From Diphasiastrum complanatum (Eukaryota; Streptophyta; Lycopodiopsida; Lycopodiales; Lycopodiaceae): a stretch of 64,000 nt of DNA. A program made the translations under genes and the position numbers. The notes under the pieces are model-generated. The model was given only the letters and a program-made list of their open reading frames with translations, was not told the DNA's origin and searched no databases. Numbering within the stretch: position 1 is the first letter of the stretch; every line of letters begins with the position of its first letter. The stretch covers positions 27,796,340-27,860,339 of the forward strand of contig CM055111.1 of assembly GCA_029204225.1 (NCBI GenBank). Reading direction: 5' to 3'. Of the stretch, positions 46,623 to 59,029 are shown piece after piece.

Positions 46623-47077
46623 TGTAAGAGAAAGCCCCTCAAGATCCTGCTTACAAGACAAAACACAAGAGAACACAATGTGGAGTAAACCACCCAACCA
46701 AGTAGAAGCAACCGCCCAATCAGAAGCTTCACCCCCGAGCCAAAGAATAGGAAGCAAGAGTCGAGTGAGAGGACCTGGCAATGAATTACCAAAAGAATGA
46801 AGTAGTAGGACGAGTTTTCAAGGGCTTAATAGACCCAAGACTTTTCTGTGCATGTAGTCATGCAAGTCCTAAACTCCCCAATTGAGAAATTCCATTGCTA
46901 TTGATACTCTAAACATGCATTGCTCCAAATAGTGTGTATGAGCCTAGCAAGATTATTAATTATTTTACGGGTCTCATCCAGTATGATGTGGCATAACCAA
47001 TAATCTTGAGCACTGCAGTAGCGTGTATCCAAGTCTAGAATTATAATGAATCCTATATCTAGGACGTGGACATAACA
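46623..47077 (-). repeat. Gypsy family G 3' LTR
   Basis: On the minus strand it begins TGTTATGTCCACGTCCT at 47077, right after gggggaagaa (polypurine tract), and ends near 46623 (tgtaag in plus view). It aligns over its length with the solo LTRs at 1459-1945 and 12008-12492 (for example tgtggagtaaaccacc against tgtggagcaaaaccacc). Confidence 0.75.
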
Positions 47078-47640
47078 TTCTTCCCCCCTTGAACTGCTCC
47101 TGTCTTCAAAAGCGAAACTTAGAGAAATTCTTCTTTATGCTATCAACTCTCTCCCATGAATCAGCATCCTCAATTTGCCTTTCCATTGAATTAAACAATC
47201 AAAGATAGAACGATTTCTCAACTTTTTATCTCTGGTTTTGAGCACTTTCTCAGGTTCCAAAGGTACACTAAGAGATAAATCTTCTAGGTGGGATAGATCC
47301 TGATGAGATCCAACTGTATCACCTTAATATTAACTGGCTCACATGAAATAATGGGTGCATAGTAGATTTTCCTTGAAGTCCTAGTTCATAAGCTAAAGAA
47401 CCAATCTTTCGTACAATTCTAAATGGTCCACAATATCAAGTAGACAGTTTATAATGATTTCCAGTATGTAATGTCATAGAATCTTTTGGTATTCTAAGAT
47501 AAACCTAGTCACCAACTTTAAAATCTTTGGGAGATCTTTTAAGATCAGCATAGTGTTTAGCTTTGTCTTGAGCACTTCAGATACTATCCTTAGCCACTTG
47601 CAACATTTCTTGCATATCATGCAAGAAATCTACAACCTTA
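47078..47640 (-). pseudogene. Gypsy integrase C-terminus with chromodomain relic
   Basis: Minus strand: QDKAKHYADLKRSPKDFKVGD, VYLRIPKDSM, YCGPFRIVRKIGSLAYEL, the MHPLFHVSQL block, then PEKVLKTRDKKLRNRS, IQWKGK and a decayed end. That is the usual order of a chromovirus integrase tail, followed by polypurine tract and LTR. Several stops. It identifies family G as a chromovirus. Confidence 0.8.
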
Positions 47641-47721
47641 TGGATCTTAATAGATTTTGTCCCCACATTAACATGAGATCTAGGTTGAAAATCGTACATA
47701 AGCATAAAAGAAATCATTCCT

Positions 47722-48607
47722 TTGTGTATTTTGCAAGTTTTGGAGCTCAAAATCATCAGTGGGGAATGAAGACACAGTCCTGTAGGCATCAGAAAGGCCT
47801 AAATAGCATCAGACAGATTCAAAATCTGTTGAGTGGGAGATTTTTACAGTATTTCCTAGCTTTTGTTAAAAGTGCCATTTGTGAAAGTTTTGCCAAGAAA
47901 TCTTTCATTTGTTTGTTTGGAAAACTGCAAATCACACTAGGCAGTGTCTAGTACTGCCATTCAGAGTTATGAGACTTTATACTTTTCACATTATTGATCT
48001 TTGTTTGTTTGAACGATCACACACTTCGAAATCTTTGCGTAGATATTATTACATTGATTAGATTCAGACAAAGAGTCAAATTAGGCTATCAAATGATCTT
48101 AAAATTTGTAGAATAATTCTTTTCTTATTCTGATAATAACACTAGATTTTTTTTTCTTAAGTCATTGGTAGTTATTACTATCACTTAGACTAAGTTCCAC
48201 ATGGATTTCCAAAGCAAAGTTGGTCTTATCATATACAAGCTCAATGGATCCAACTACCATTTGTAAATGAAAATTGTGCTAATGGCCAAAGTGTTATGAT
48301 GTTGTCACAGGTGTCAAAGTCAAACCTGAAACACACAACACAAAAATCTCCAAATTGAAACTAAAGTATGGCAAAGCCTTTGCACTGATCATCCTCAACA
48401 TCTCAGATACAAAAATTGGCACACATACGAAGCTCAAACATCAAAAAAGTCTGTGATATCTTGAGCACTTTGTACAATGTGAGACATGTAACCTCCAAGT
48501 TAAGTCTTAGGAAAACATTCTTCCCTCTTAGGATGACAAATGGTGACTCGCTACAAAATCGCATTAACTTGTCCAAGATTTCAAATGCGAAAACTTCCTA
48601 CTTCCAA
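47722..48607 (+). pseudogene. Copia leader and gag relic
   Basis: 47722-48045 matches the leader of Copia D (62551-62890), including ggagctca(a/g)aatcatcagtgg and gtctagtactgccattcagagtta. Further right is a plus-strand gag relic (KVGLIIYKLNGSNYH, KYGKAFALIILNISD, and a KKVCDILSTLY segment). It is cut at 48608 by a minus-strand LTR. Confidence 0.65.
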
Positions 48608-49012
48608 TGCATGACTACGCCTATCAAAAATTGAACAAAGCAGTAGTAATGGAAATCACGTTCAATCTTTAGCAACTAACTTTGAAATCGCTAGATACTA
48701 AGTGATTACGTAGCCAAACATGAAGTGTTGAATTCTCAGACAATTTCTATCAATTACAAAACCAATACAGAGATGCATGCATTCTGACATATATTGAACA
48801 CAATGAGAAGATAGTATTGATTCAGAAAACAAAACAAGATGCTAATGAGTGCAAGACAGTAGCGGTCAGAAATCACGCACTCTAAGCTATCTTTGAGTAA
48901 CTGAGAATAAGTCTGATAATAAGTAGCTATGCTGATAAGCAATAGCGCAATAGCAATCTCTAAACAACTCTAAGAAGTGAGCTAGAATGCTTAGGAGTAT
49001 TCAAGCTTGCAG

Positions 49013-49173
<161 letters not shown>

Positions 49174-49236
49174 AACTACAATACTTGCTGATTGATTGAT
49201 CATTTGATGATAATGAAATGTATGAATATGAACAGA

Positions 49237-49245
49237 TATTTATAC
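49237..49245 (-). promoter_or_regulatory. LTR TATA box
   Basis: gtataaata on the minus strand, about 66 bp before the CT tract; conserved with 9775-9767. Confidence 0.55.
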
Positions 49246-49798
49246 TAAGAAATTAGGTCGTCTATTGCGATCGCCAATTGGCTGGTCATCCGCTGGCATC
49301 CATCCGGTTTCTTGTCATTGATTGTTGATAAGCATGTTCAGTCGACATAAATGAACCAAAATTGGAGCTCAGTAGAAATGAACTAAAACAGCCACAGGCG
49401 ACATTGTCGCGAAAAAGTGACAATATTGAGTTTTTCACGAAAATGCAAAAAATGAGACAGTGCCCTTAAACCTCTTTTAGGGTTGCCCCACACTTTGCTA
49501 GAGTCATTTCCTTAACATTTGAGGCTCTTAAGAAAAAGCGAAAAATGCGACACTGTGATTTTACACGAGATTTCTGTCAGGCAAAAAATGCAAAAAAGAC
49601 ATTGCATTTTTCCACGGGATTCGTGACAGGCAAAAAAGACGATACTATTTCAAACTCCGTGTATTTCTGCAGACTGTGTAAAAACACTTGTAATTCTGCA
49701 GATTGTATAAAAACACGGGAAAAACTGCAGAACTGGATAAACAATGGATGAAAATTACAATCGATTAGACGATTGGTAAGAAGGAGACTAATCCAACA

Positions 49799-49898
49799 AT
49801 CCTCCTTAATCTAAATCCTTGAATGCCTTGACCTTCAAACTTAGTTCTAAACAGAATCCTCTGTGTGACTCCAAACTTAATGCTTTAGTAAAAACATC
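49799..49898 (-). pseudogene. Copia H RNase H extreme C-terminus
   Basis: About 30 codons on the minus strand (ALSLESHRGFC...SLKVKAFKDLD) ending at a stop right before the polypurine tract. It resembles the tail of Copia RNase H. The rest of the element is missing: the sequence switches to plus-strand Copia at about 49900. Confidence 0.55.
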
Positions 49899-49899
49899 T

Positions 49900-50745
49900 T
49901 TATGTCTAATTTTTGAAGTGCTGATCCATCAAGATTCATTGTTCTTGAAGATGGATCCAAACATCAAGTGAACGGTATTGATTCAATGTGGCTCAACACG
50001 AATGGTAGAGACAGATGACTCGAAGATGTTCTGTTCGTGCCTACACTGCAGCAGGACTTGCTTTATGTGGCAAGAATAGCTGATGCAGGGATGCGTGTGA
50101 CGTTTTCTGACGAAGCATGCAATGTTGTTGATGCTAGTACAGTACCCTGATCACTCAAGGAAGAAGAAAAGTCAATCTATATCACCTGAAGATATGCCTG
50201 TCTGCAATCAAGTGCATCAGATTCATGATGATTCGCCAAACACTCTATGGCACATGAGACTATGCCATATGAATTCAATGGCCTGAAGGGTAAGATGTCA
50301 CGCACTCCATTGGTCAAGGACTCCTACAGAACGACCAAGATTCTGGAGTTAGTGCATTCTGACATCTGTGGGCCTTTCAATATGATCTCAGTAGGAGGCT
50401 CGAGATATTACATTACCTTCATTGATGATTATAGTAAATTTGCCAGAGTGTATTTTATTCAGAATAAATTAGAAGCATTTGACCACAAAGTATGTGAATT
50501 GGGCAGAGAAATGCACTGGCAACAAAGTGAAGCAAATCAAGATAGATCAAGGTGGCAAATACATCTCGACTCGCTTCACTTACTTCTGCAATGATTGCGG
50601 TATCATTCACAGAAGGACTGCATCTTACACACCGCAGCACAACGATGTTGCAGAAAGAAAGAATAGAACACTGATGGAAGCTGCCAGATGCATGATGGCC
50701 TACTCGAAAGCTCCAAGAGTACTATGGGCAGTTTGCCTTACCTGA
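49900..50745 (+). pseudogene. Copia B-family protease-integrase relic
   Basis: Closely parallels 25317-25982 and 40247-40480 without the Gypsy insertion. It has LEDVLFVPTLQQDL, then (after a deletion of about 90 bp near 50280) KGKMSRTPLVKDSYRTTKIL, ELVHSDICGPFNMISVGG, YYITFIDDYSKFARVYF, and in another frame TKYVNWAEKCTGNKVKQI and SYTPQHNDVAERKNRTLME. It ends at about 50745 where Gypsy-like sequence follows. Confidence 0.88.
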
Positions 50746-50779
50746 ACATTCATAGCCTCAGAATTTTGATTAAAAATTG

Positions 50780-51440
50780 TTGACTCTCCATATTCCCTTG
50801 ATCAAGTCTAAGATCTATGACCATAATGCATGGGCCCAATAAATTTCAAACATAAAGTTTGAAGTGCACTCCTCATTAGATATTATCAAATGAAATGAAG
50901 GGCTTTTCACAAAGAGTCGAAGGGAGCCGACGTTCATTTTTGTGAGAGCTTTACTAAAAACAAGTAGTTTGAAGTTTTAGCTTATTTCATAAGGGAAATT
51001 GGCTAAAGGTTGTCCCATTTGTTAAATAGATGCCTATCATTACATTTTTTAGTAGAAATCAATCAACAAAAAGTGAATTCAATGTAGAGACATTATGTTT
51101 TTTCTAAGTTGAGACCAAGATATTATGGTCCTTTTAAGATCCTTAAGATATTTTTTATCTCACTTATTGATTGGAATCAGCACCATCTTGGGAAAAGATC
51201 CATCCTACATTTCATGTTTTAAGATTAAAGAAATATATCATGGGTGTTTTATGATTATTTAAGACTTAGTTATTCTTGTACTTGAGAATATTTTGGACAA
51301 CATAAATATCACGATTCATAATGGAGATATTACAAGTTTTTTGTACAATGGCAAGATTTTGATAAAGAAGATCCAATATGCAAGTTCAATAACTTGACAA
51401 TTGCCCTAAATTACTACAAGAATATACTAACTTCCACATT
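50780..51440 (+). pseudogene. Gypsy integrase tail relic
   Basis: Plus strand, several frames: FSKLRPRYYGPFKIL (the usual KL.PR..GPFKIL block near 51105-51155), FHVLRLKKYIMGV, then a chromodomain-like FCTMARF/VQWQDFDKEDPICKF stretch near 51350-51390. Heavily decayed; the rest of pol is not visible. Confidence 0.55.
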
Positions 51441-53480
51441 AAAATACTCAATCTCACATGTTGAAACCCTAAGTTATTTCTCAAGTGGTAGCAATGGTTG
51501 GATCATTTTTTTATTATAAATTGATGCAAACTCATTTTATCTATCCTCCCATTTTACAAAATGCTAGACAATTCAACAAGCTAATAAACTAGGTTGTTAG
51601 AAAGCAACACTTTGTGAATCATTGCACTTCTTGAGTCCATGGGCCCTCTCTTTTTGGACCTTAGTTAGTGGGCTTTTCAAAGGGAAACTGGCTAACTAAT
51701 CATTTGTGTCTCTTACATGGCCGCAATGACCACAACACAATATATACATTTATGGGTAGAAACATGGTAAATAGCTCAATGGTTGGCAAGAAAAAATGTA
51801 GCTATGGTGGATTATTTTTTGAGATTTCAAACATGGGGATTTTGTACGTTCTCAAAGACTATATTGGGAATGTGAGCCTGTTTTTATTACTAAAACCTCT
51901 CAAATCACTTTTGCAAAAGCCCAATATTTTGGCATTAGAGATCTAGAAAATAAGTCAGTCCTTTGCTGATTGACTCTAATTAGATTTAATTATCATATGA
52001 GTAAGCCTAAGATCAATCCCTTCTTCTTTGGAATTAGCGTATGGCAATGCTTCATTTCCCTCTGAATGTTCTTAGGCAATTCAAAATGAAGCAAGTGATT
52101 AGGTTGCCATTCACATATATATGGTTGACATTCGTTGCATTTAGTGTAGTCACTTCATCTTGATGCCTTTGTATTGACGTAAGGTTGGTTCGTTGACAAA
52201 CTAAGTAAGACTGAGAATGAAATTTTGTACAAATTCATAGCAGATGACCTTTTGTGGCAGTTTGGGAAAGAGCCAAACATGATTCAAGCCGAACTAAGAT
52301 TTCCAAATCTGTTTTTACCATAAGTTTCATCCCTCGTTGTACGTTTACTAGAAGCTAAATGATATAAAAGTTAACTTATACTGTTTATCTAGATAGTAGG
52401 ATCATACGGATGTGGGTTCGTCAATCATTCTGTGCATCATCTCAATTGACATATAGACTTCCATATCTACTAGAAAAGCCACTAATTTCGACTAGAAATA
52501 GACATTTTTTAGTTTTATTTTGCTTCATCTAGGAGGGTCTGACTGAGAGAAAGTACTCAGTCAAGAAGATTGGGAGCTTGAATTGCTTGTTGCTCACCTC
52601 TCAGACCATAGATTAAGAGTTACAAGTGAATATGGAAGCTACCTTGTCCGACTGAAGATCAAGAGTTGAGCCTATGTCGGAAGCAATCATCAGCACCAAA
52701 GTATAATATTTTCTGTACCTTCTCTGTTGCTTTTCTCCTCAACTTTTTGCATATGCTTGGCCGTGGTCTTTGAGGCATGCTGCTCTAGAGTCTAAGCTCT
52801 CCGGTTTTCATTTTCAGGAACAGATAGATCTTTCTGAATCCTCATAAGATGTGATATCTCAGTGTTCTTGTAGCTCCGAAAAGACAGCTAGTTCACGAAT
52901 CGCATTCATTAGATTTTGTTAATGCCATTCTGATCCGGTAAAGAACAACCTGGGATGGGACGGGATGGGATGGCGGACACATGAACGTACATTCACTTTC
53001 TGTTTCCTGATCAATCACTAGATTCAGGATCGAGGAGTGAGGACAGTTCTGCTGTAACCTGTTGTACGCCTGCGCATGCGCACCTTGGACCTACACTCCG
53101 ATACATATATTATTCTTATTATCAGTGTACACTGTATTATTATTGTCTGAAAAGAACCGCATGAATGAAGGAGCTGATGAGATCTATGGCGCAAGTACCG
53201 ACCCCTGCCTCCCTGTTCACGCTTAATCCGAGAGAAGAACTCATTTGTTTTTCTTTCATCGGCTGTTGTCTGATATTTCAAAGTTTAATCTTGTGTGTTA
53301 TTACATTCATTCACTTCTCACGTGTTTTTTTTTTTCCGGGTGTTGCATGATGGGATATCACATGATGGTTCATCTTATTGAAGTCCACCTTATCTTACCT
53401 TCAACAGATGGTGTGTTGTCACCTCTTGCAATTTACGGTTCTCTCGTGTTCTTGTCAGAAATCGTAGTCTAGTTACATGT
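51441..53480. other. No gene recognised
   Basis: Open frames at 51668-51946 and 53165-53472 lack family motifs. The sequence is AT-rich to 52.9 kb, with a less AT-rich piece around 52950-53230. It may include host intergenic DNA. Confidence 0.35.
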
Positions 53481-53489
53481 ACTTTTCTA

Positions 53490-53757
53490 TTTGTTGCACT
53501 TGAAAATTATGGAGTAAAGTTCAAAGGCATTTGTATTATGCCTTGATTTATCATGTACCTTAATGTGAAAGCATTTAAGAGTATCCCTATTATATAGAAC
53601 TAGGCTTATCATAAATGAAAGAAAGGATACAAGTGCATAGAAAAGACCAACCAAAGGATTATTAGGTGTTGACTTACATTATAGGTTAGAGCTCGTAATA
53701 GCTAACTCATAGCTAGTAACTGACAATGATGAGTGAACTTTAACATTGAAATTCTAA
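53490..53757 (-). repeat. 3' LTR of minus-strand Copia F
   Basis: On the minus strand it begins TGTTAGAATTTCAATG at 53757, preceded by tattgagggag (polypurine tract) and RNase H. The left end is near 53480-53495 (tgtacttttc or tgttgcac) and is not fixed. A length of about 270 bp fits a short Copia LTR. Confidence 0.6.
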
Positions 53758-54560
53758 CACACTCCCTCAATGATAAAAATGCATTGTTCTATATCTAATT
53801 GAGTGCAAAACTTTCCAAATTTACCAACTAATGATTTTGTAAAAATATATCGCTTGATCTTCAAATTTACAAAAGACAAGATCAATGGCACCAAGAAGCA
53901 ATTTCTCTTGAACAAAGTGACAATGAATCTCAATGTGTTTGGTTAGAGCATGTAAAATAGGTTTTTTTTGGCAAAGTGAATGCATTTTTGGCTATCACAA
54001 GATAAAATAGTTTCACTCACTTGTTGTTGACCTAGATCAACAAGCAATCTATGTAACCATACTACTTCATGTGTAGCAATGTTGAGAGCCTAATACTCAA
54101 ATTCTGTTGAAAATAGAGCCCTTGTATGTTGCTTTTTGCTGATCCATGAAACTACAAAGTAGATCATCTATCATTGATGTTACATGCCCAATTTGCATCT
54201 ATATAACCTACCAACATTGGCACTTCATGTTGATCATATTTAAAAGCCAAAATTAAGTGTCCCTCAAATGTACTTGAGAATATGTTTGACAGACTTCCAA
54301 TGTGTTTGTCTAGGATCTTGCATGAACTAACCTACTTTCTCAAATTCATCATATGCAATTAGCTTGTTATTGACTTCCATTGGTGTGCTCAACGGCTTGC
54401 AATCTTGATTATTGAACTTTTGAAGCAAATCTTGTCACAAATTTGTTGTGAGTCAGAAACATGGCATCCTCTCTTTGCCACACTTTAATGCCAAGACAAT
54501 AATGCACCAACCCTAACTTGCTCATGTCCAAAGCATTGGATGTTACAGCCATAACTTGGA
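53758..54560 (-). pseudogene. Copia F RT end and RNase H
   Basis: Minus strand: MSKLGLVHYCLGIKVWQRED and the CKPLSTPMEV-like block (RT end), THWKSVKHILKYI-type sequence, then FVVSWISKKQHTRALFSTE, ALNIATHEVVWLHRLLVDLG, and NTLRFIVTLFKRNCFLVPLI with a terminal TKSLVGKF block. Several stops and frameshifts. Confidence 0.75.
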
Positions 54561-55064
54561 TGCTTGATATCATTCGTTTTGTTGGCAGAGCATCACGTAG
54601 AGTGCGCGACGAAGGTCTATTTATACACTACGTCCATGTATTACAGTAAATGCTTGTAATCTAACTAAGTACTTCGTTGTACTCAGGAAGTAGTTGACTT
54701 GTAATAACAGTTGTACAATGTGTACATAAATTAATGATCTCTTTTGGGAGACTGACATGGGGGTGCTTATTGCAATCACATGTTGACTCTTGCGGTGCCT
54801 TGGTGGTTCCTTGTAGTGCCTTGGCAATTAGTCTTCATATAGTGACCATACAGTTGACTCACACAGTTCGGATCGCAGCCATTGCCTTGGCGGTGGCTTG
54901 CGGTTGCTTTTGGTTCCTTCGTTGAAGCCATTTGCAGGACTTTGTGGTTGTTTATGGTTTGTCTGTGGGCAGTTTACGGTTGTTTGTGGGCAGTTTTCAT
55001 GTATTTCTGCAGGCTGTTCAGAAACAATTCATTTCTACAGACTGTGCAGAAAAGACTAATGTTG
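54561..55064. mobile_element. Possible solo LTR inside Copia F RT
   Basis: About 500 bp without coding content separates the two parts of one RT. It contains a TATA-like ctatttataca (54617-54627), an LTR-like tgttggcagagc at 54583, and repeated gtttatggtttgtctgtgggcag / gtttacggttgtttgtgggcag units (54949-54995). No target duplication was found and the RT middle (YVDD) is also missing, so a deletion accompanied or followed it. Confidence 0.35.
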
Positions 55065-55445
55065 TTGAAGATGGCCAGGTCTTCAATGTTGAGTGAATCC
55101 TTTAGCCACCAGTCGTGTTTTCCATTTTGTGATGGAACCATCAAATTTTATCTTCTTCTTGAAGACCACTTGTTGTCGATAACTCTCTTGTGAGTGGGGA
55201 AGTCAACCAGCGTCCAAGTTTGGTTCATCAAAAGCAAGTTGTATTCGCTTTCCATAGCTTCTTGCCACTTCACAGCATCCTTGGAGTTAATTGCTTTGGC
55301 TAGAATCTCTAGTTCTTCTAACGAAGTCCAGAAAAATTGAGACATACACCTCTCCGGAACTGTTCAAGTCTGTGAGGATCTATGAACAATTTGGTTGATC
55401 AAAATGTGATGGTGCTTCTTCTTGAGTTTGTCTAGATCCGCTCGA
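55065..55445 (-). pseudogene. Copia F reverse transcriptase N-terminus
   Basis: Minus strand: KAINSKDAVKWQEAMESEYN, LLMNQTWTLVDFPTHKRVI and DNKW, the standard start of Copia RT, followed after a frameshift by a LVAKGFTQ-type block near 55075-55110. Upstream on that strand, the sequence to 55445 resembles the integrase-RT linker. The chromovirus insertion lies at its right edge. Confidence 0.85.
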
Positions 55446-55450
55446 GCTAG

Positions 55451-56370
55451 TGTTGTAAAGCTGACTTAGGTGCACCCAGCGTGCCCTGTAAGACTCTAAG
55501 GGGTGACACTCCCTAAGGTCCCAGAGCAAGTTAGAACGTCAAGGACTGAGCCTCCGACCTGTGGTGAGCCAGTCAAGTAGTCACAAGTCATGAGCTAGCT
55601 CTAGAGCTTGAGTCATGGCCTAGTTAGGAAGCAAGTTGATTTTGCCACCGGAACGGCTCCCGGGACCCATGTCCAGGGGCCAGACTGATTCTGCCAGGCT
55701 TGCCAGGCTTAATCAGCAAAATAAAAACTAAGTCCCAAAAAGCGTGCTTTACCAGAAAGCACTATGTTTCAGAACAGAGGGGGTGCGGCGAATCACAGCA
55801 GAACTATAGGGGGAGTCCGGCAGACAGAAACTTGGGTAGCTCAACCAGCACCAGGAATCCAGTCGCTAGGTCTCAGCTCCCTCTACCAACACGAGCCAGG
55901 CACAATGCCCAGCACGTGTTGGTGGCCCTGAGACCGGTCAGTCTATGTATGAATGTAACCTCTTCCAAATCTAATAAAGTTGATCCTTGGGGATGATTAC
56001 CATTTCGGTTTCGCCTCCGGGACTGGTCCAAGTGGAAGGACCCTTACTACAACCTTTTTGCGTCGCTGGCGCCTAAGGGTCCCTGTCATCGACATGGGGC
56101 TTGCCGCTATGCCAATCGGTCAGTTTGGCGACCACTATGCCTTGGGGGTTTCATGTGTGGCTTGTCTTTGTCTTTGGTTACCTTTTGGAGACAGATTCTG
56201 AGTTGGCTTTCAGGTTGGTTGGGATTCCAGTTTTCTTAAGTCTGAATGGTTAAGCTTGTTGCGTTTCTGAGTTGGCTTTTACATAAGTGCATGATGGATG
56301 AATGTTAGACTTTAGCGCGTGTTGGGAAAACCGCTCAAGTCCCAGTGCCCTTTGAGGCACCGGTGCAACA
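55451..56370 (+). repeat. Chromovirus 5' LTR
   Basis: 920 bp, tgttgtaaag...gtgcaaca. It has tctaataaagttg as a likely poly(A) signal near 55970. It carries cggcagac-containing 8 bp absent from the 3' LTR. Confidence 0.96.
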
Positions 56371-56372
56371 TG

Positions 56373-56384
56373 TGGTATCAGAGC
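56373..56384 (+). promoter_or_regulatory. Primer-binding site (initiator tRNA-Met)
   Basis: tggtatcagagc lies 2 bp after the 5' LTR end. Confidence 0.95.
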
Positions 56385-57084
56385 CGACTAGCCGGTCAGC
56401 TACGCAAGTCTCACAGGGATGGCCACGTTTTGGGATTTGTCAGGACAACCGTTGCGCAAGGTGCTGCCCACAGTGTAAGCATGGGTGCGTCCACGGTCGG
56501 GGTGGTCGACAGAACGGGGGACTTGATGAGTCAAAGTGCTACCCTCGAGGTGTAAGCACGGTCAGTTCTCGCGGTTCGGGCCTGGCGCTGTCTGCACGTA
56601 GGACGGATAAGGCAAAGTGCTGCCTAGGTAGGTGAAAGCATGGTCTGTACCTTGTGGGGTGCGGGGCGACATATTCGAACCCTACGGGTTAACCATTGAT
56701 ACAGAGATGCTGCTCGAATTCGGGTGTAAAGCATGGGTGGTTAGCTGTCGGTGCGGGATAGCTGCCGATCGTTTAGCTATAAGGGCTATCGACCAAAAAG
56801 TGGTGGGGCGTGACTGAGGCAATGTGTTGCTTAATGGTGAAAGCACAGATGGTTGGATGGATGTTTCCCCGTGGGCTAATTCTGTGATAGATTTGTGTGG
56901 GCGCGGCTAGGCAAAGGTCCTACGTCCGGTCTCAAGGGGAATGTGACTTGAGAGGGATCCTCTGTTTAGCTTTGGTTGGTATGTTCGTTTGTGGTGTGCT
57001 TGCCTGGACTTGAATTATCCCTGACTACTTGTTTTGATCCAGGTGATTTGATCTAGTTGGGAGTTGTGAGAGGAGCTTACATTT
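56385..57084 (+). other. Chromovirus leader; gag deleted
   Basis: Leader with several tandem-like segments (gcaaggtgctgcccacagtgtaagcatggg, tcaaagtgctaccctcgaggtgtaagcacgg, ggcaaagtgctgcctaggtaggtgaaagcatgg in pieces). Its right part matches 37207-36985 of the truncated copy. At about 57050 the sequence jumps to protease, whereas the other copy continues into gag. Confidence 0.8.
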
Positions 57085-58359
57085 ATGAGTGGACATCACA
57101 CAAGTATGGAAAGGAACTTCCATGGGGCAACCCCCAAGATTGGTTCAAGATTGTTATTCTTATCAGGAAAGATCGCGGGGAGGAAGTCAGATTTCATGAT
57201 CGACTCCGGAGCTTCACATAACTATATCTCAAGGAGCGTAGTGGAACAATTCAGCTTGCCGACCAGGAATGTTACATCTACTCTCAAGGTAGAGACAACG
57301 AAGGGAGCACTAGATGCAGACAAAGCGACATTGAACATCCCGGTGCAGATTGGAAGATGGAAGGCTAAACTTAGCTTTGTGATTTTAGAGATGGATGCCT
57401 TCGATGTGATTTTGGGCCTCCCTTGGTTAAATGAACATTGTATCGCAGTTTTGGATAGGAGCTCAAACTTGGTCCTCTTGGATTATAAGGGACAAATTTG
57501 CGTGACAAAAGCCCTGCCCGGAGGAAATGCTAAGAATACCGATATTGAACAAAATCTGGTTGCAACATTAGTGATGAAAAGAATGGCGAAAGGGAAAAGG
57601 TCAAAGTGCTTTCTTTGCATTTGCCGAGAAGTCCCAGAAGGGAAAAGCGTGCGACAAGAAAACTTGCAAAAAGAAGTGGCAGATCTGCTAGAAAAATTTA
57701 GCGATGTGTTCTCGGAGGAACTCCCAGCTAAGCTACCTCGTCGAAGACCAGTGGACCATAAAATTGAGTTGGTACCAGGAACAAAGCCAACTTCACGAGC
57801 ACCCTACAGAATGTCACAAGAGGAGTTGGCGGAACTGAAACGACAACTTGGTGAATTGATAGACAAAGGTTTTATTAGACCTAGCGCTTCACCTTTTGGA
57901 GCCCCAGTGCTGTTCGTGGAAAAGGCGGACAAAACTCTTCAAATGTGTGTGGATTATCGCATGCTTAACAAGAGTACCATCAAGAACAAGTACCCCATGC
58001 CTAGAATTGATGACCTATTCGACCAACTCAAACATGCCAAATACTTTAGCCGAATAGATCTCAGATCTGGATATCATCAAATTCGAATAGCTAAAGGTAA
58101 TGAGCACAAAACGGTGTTTCGAACACGGTACGGGAGTCACGAGTTCTTGGTGATGCCATTCGGTCTAACAAACGCACCAGCCACTTTTTGCATGTTGATG
58201 AACAATATATTTCAAGACTGTCTGGATGAATTTGTCATTGTGTACATCGATGACATATTAGTATTCAGCCGGAACCTTAAAGATCACATTAAACATTTAA
58301 GGATAGTTCTCCAACGACTGAGGAGGAACTGCTTTGTTCGCGAAAAGAGAGAAATGTGA
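57085..58359 (+). pseudogene. Chromovirus protease and reverse transcriptase
   Basis: Frame of 424 codons. Protease: [20 protein letters not shown] (DSG intact) and [112 protein letters not shown] and the active site [13 protein letters not shown]. The downstream RT sequence ([20 protein letters not shown]) lies in another frame from 58334, so a frameshift at about 58330-58340 splits pol. The start ATG is fortuitous because gag is deleted. Confidence 0.95.
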
Positions 58360-59023
58360 GTTTGTGGTGGAGGAAGTTGACTTCCTTGGACATGTTATAG
58401 GCCACGGACGGATTCGAATGGATCCTAAGAAGATCAAGGCTATCTTGGATTGGCTAGCACCTAAAACTGTTCATGGCATCAAATCCTTTGTGGGCTTATG
58501 TAACTTTTACAGGAGATTCATTGAGGCATTTAGCAAAATTGTGGCACCACTGTTGGAGCAGACCAAGACTCATCTGAAGATGACATGGACACCGGAATGT
58601 GAAGCAGCGTTCCAAGAACTAAAATGACGGATCACTGAAGAACCCATCCTTGCCGTACCGGACTTTAGCAAACCTTTTGAAATACATACAGACGCGTCGA
58701 ACTTTGCTATTGGGGCCGTGCTGATGCAAGACGGAAAACCTGTTGCATATTTTTCAAAGAAATTGAGTGACGTAGAGCGACGATGGCCAACTCATGAAAA
58801 AGAAATGGTCGCAGTAGTTCAAGCAGTGGAGCATTGGAGACATTATGTGGCAGGAAAATCCTTTAAGGCGTTCACTGTTAATGTATCACTCAAGTACTTC
58901 TCATCCCAAGGTATGCTCACGCCAAAGCAAATGCGATGGCAAAACTTTCTCTCAAAATTCAATATAGACATTTTACACACGGCGGGAAAGAACAATGTGG
59001 TGGCGGACGCACTAAGAAGATAG
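58334..59023 (+). pseudogene. Chromovirus RT end and RNase H
   Basis: This continues pol after the frameshift: DFLGHVIGHGRIRMDPKKI, IKSFVGLCNFYRRFIEAFSK (RT thumb). A TGA at 58625-58627 interrupts it; then RNase H HTDASNFAIGAVLMQDGK, YFSKKLSDVERRWPTHEKE, AVEHWRHYVAGKSF and LHTAGKNNVVADALRR. TAG at 59021-59023 separates it from integrase. Both stops are in frame with the parts around them. Confidence 0.93.
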
Positions 59024-59029
59024 GAACAC

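Noticed and set aside
55700-56635. Open frames in the chromovirus LTRs and leader (also 33579-34163, 61123-61552)
   Set aside because: They recur in all LTR copies of the family only because the LTRs are homologous; they have no protein features and cover noncoding LTR.
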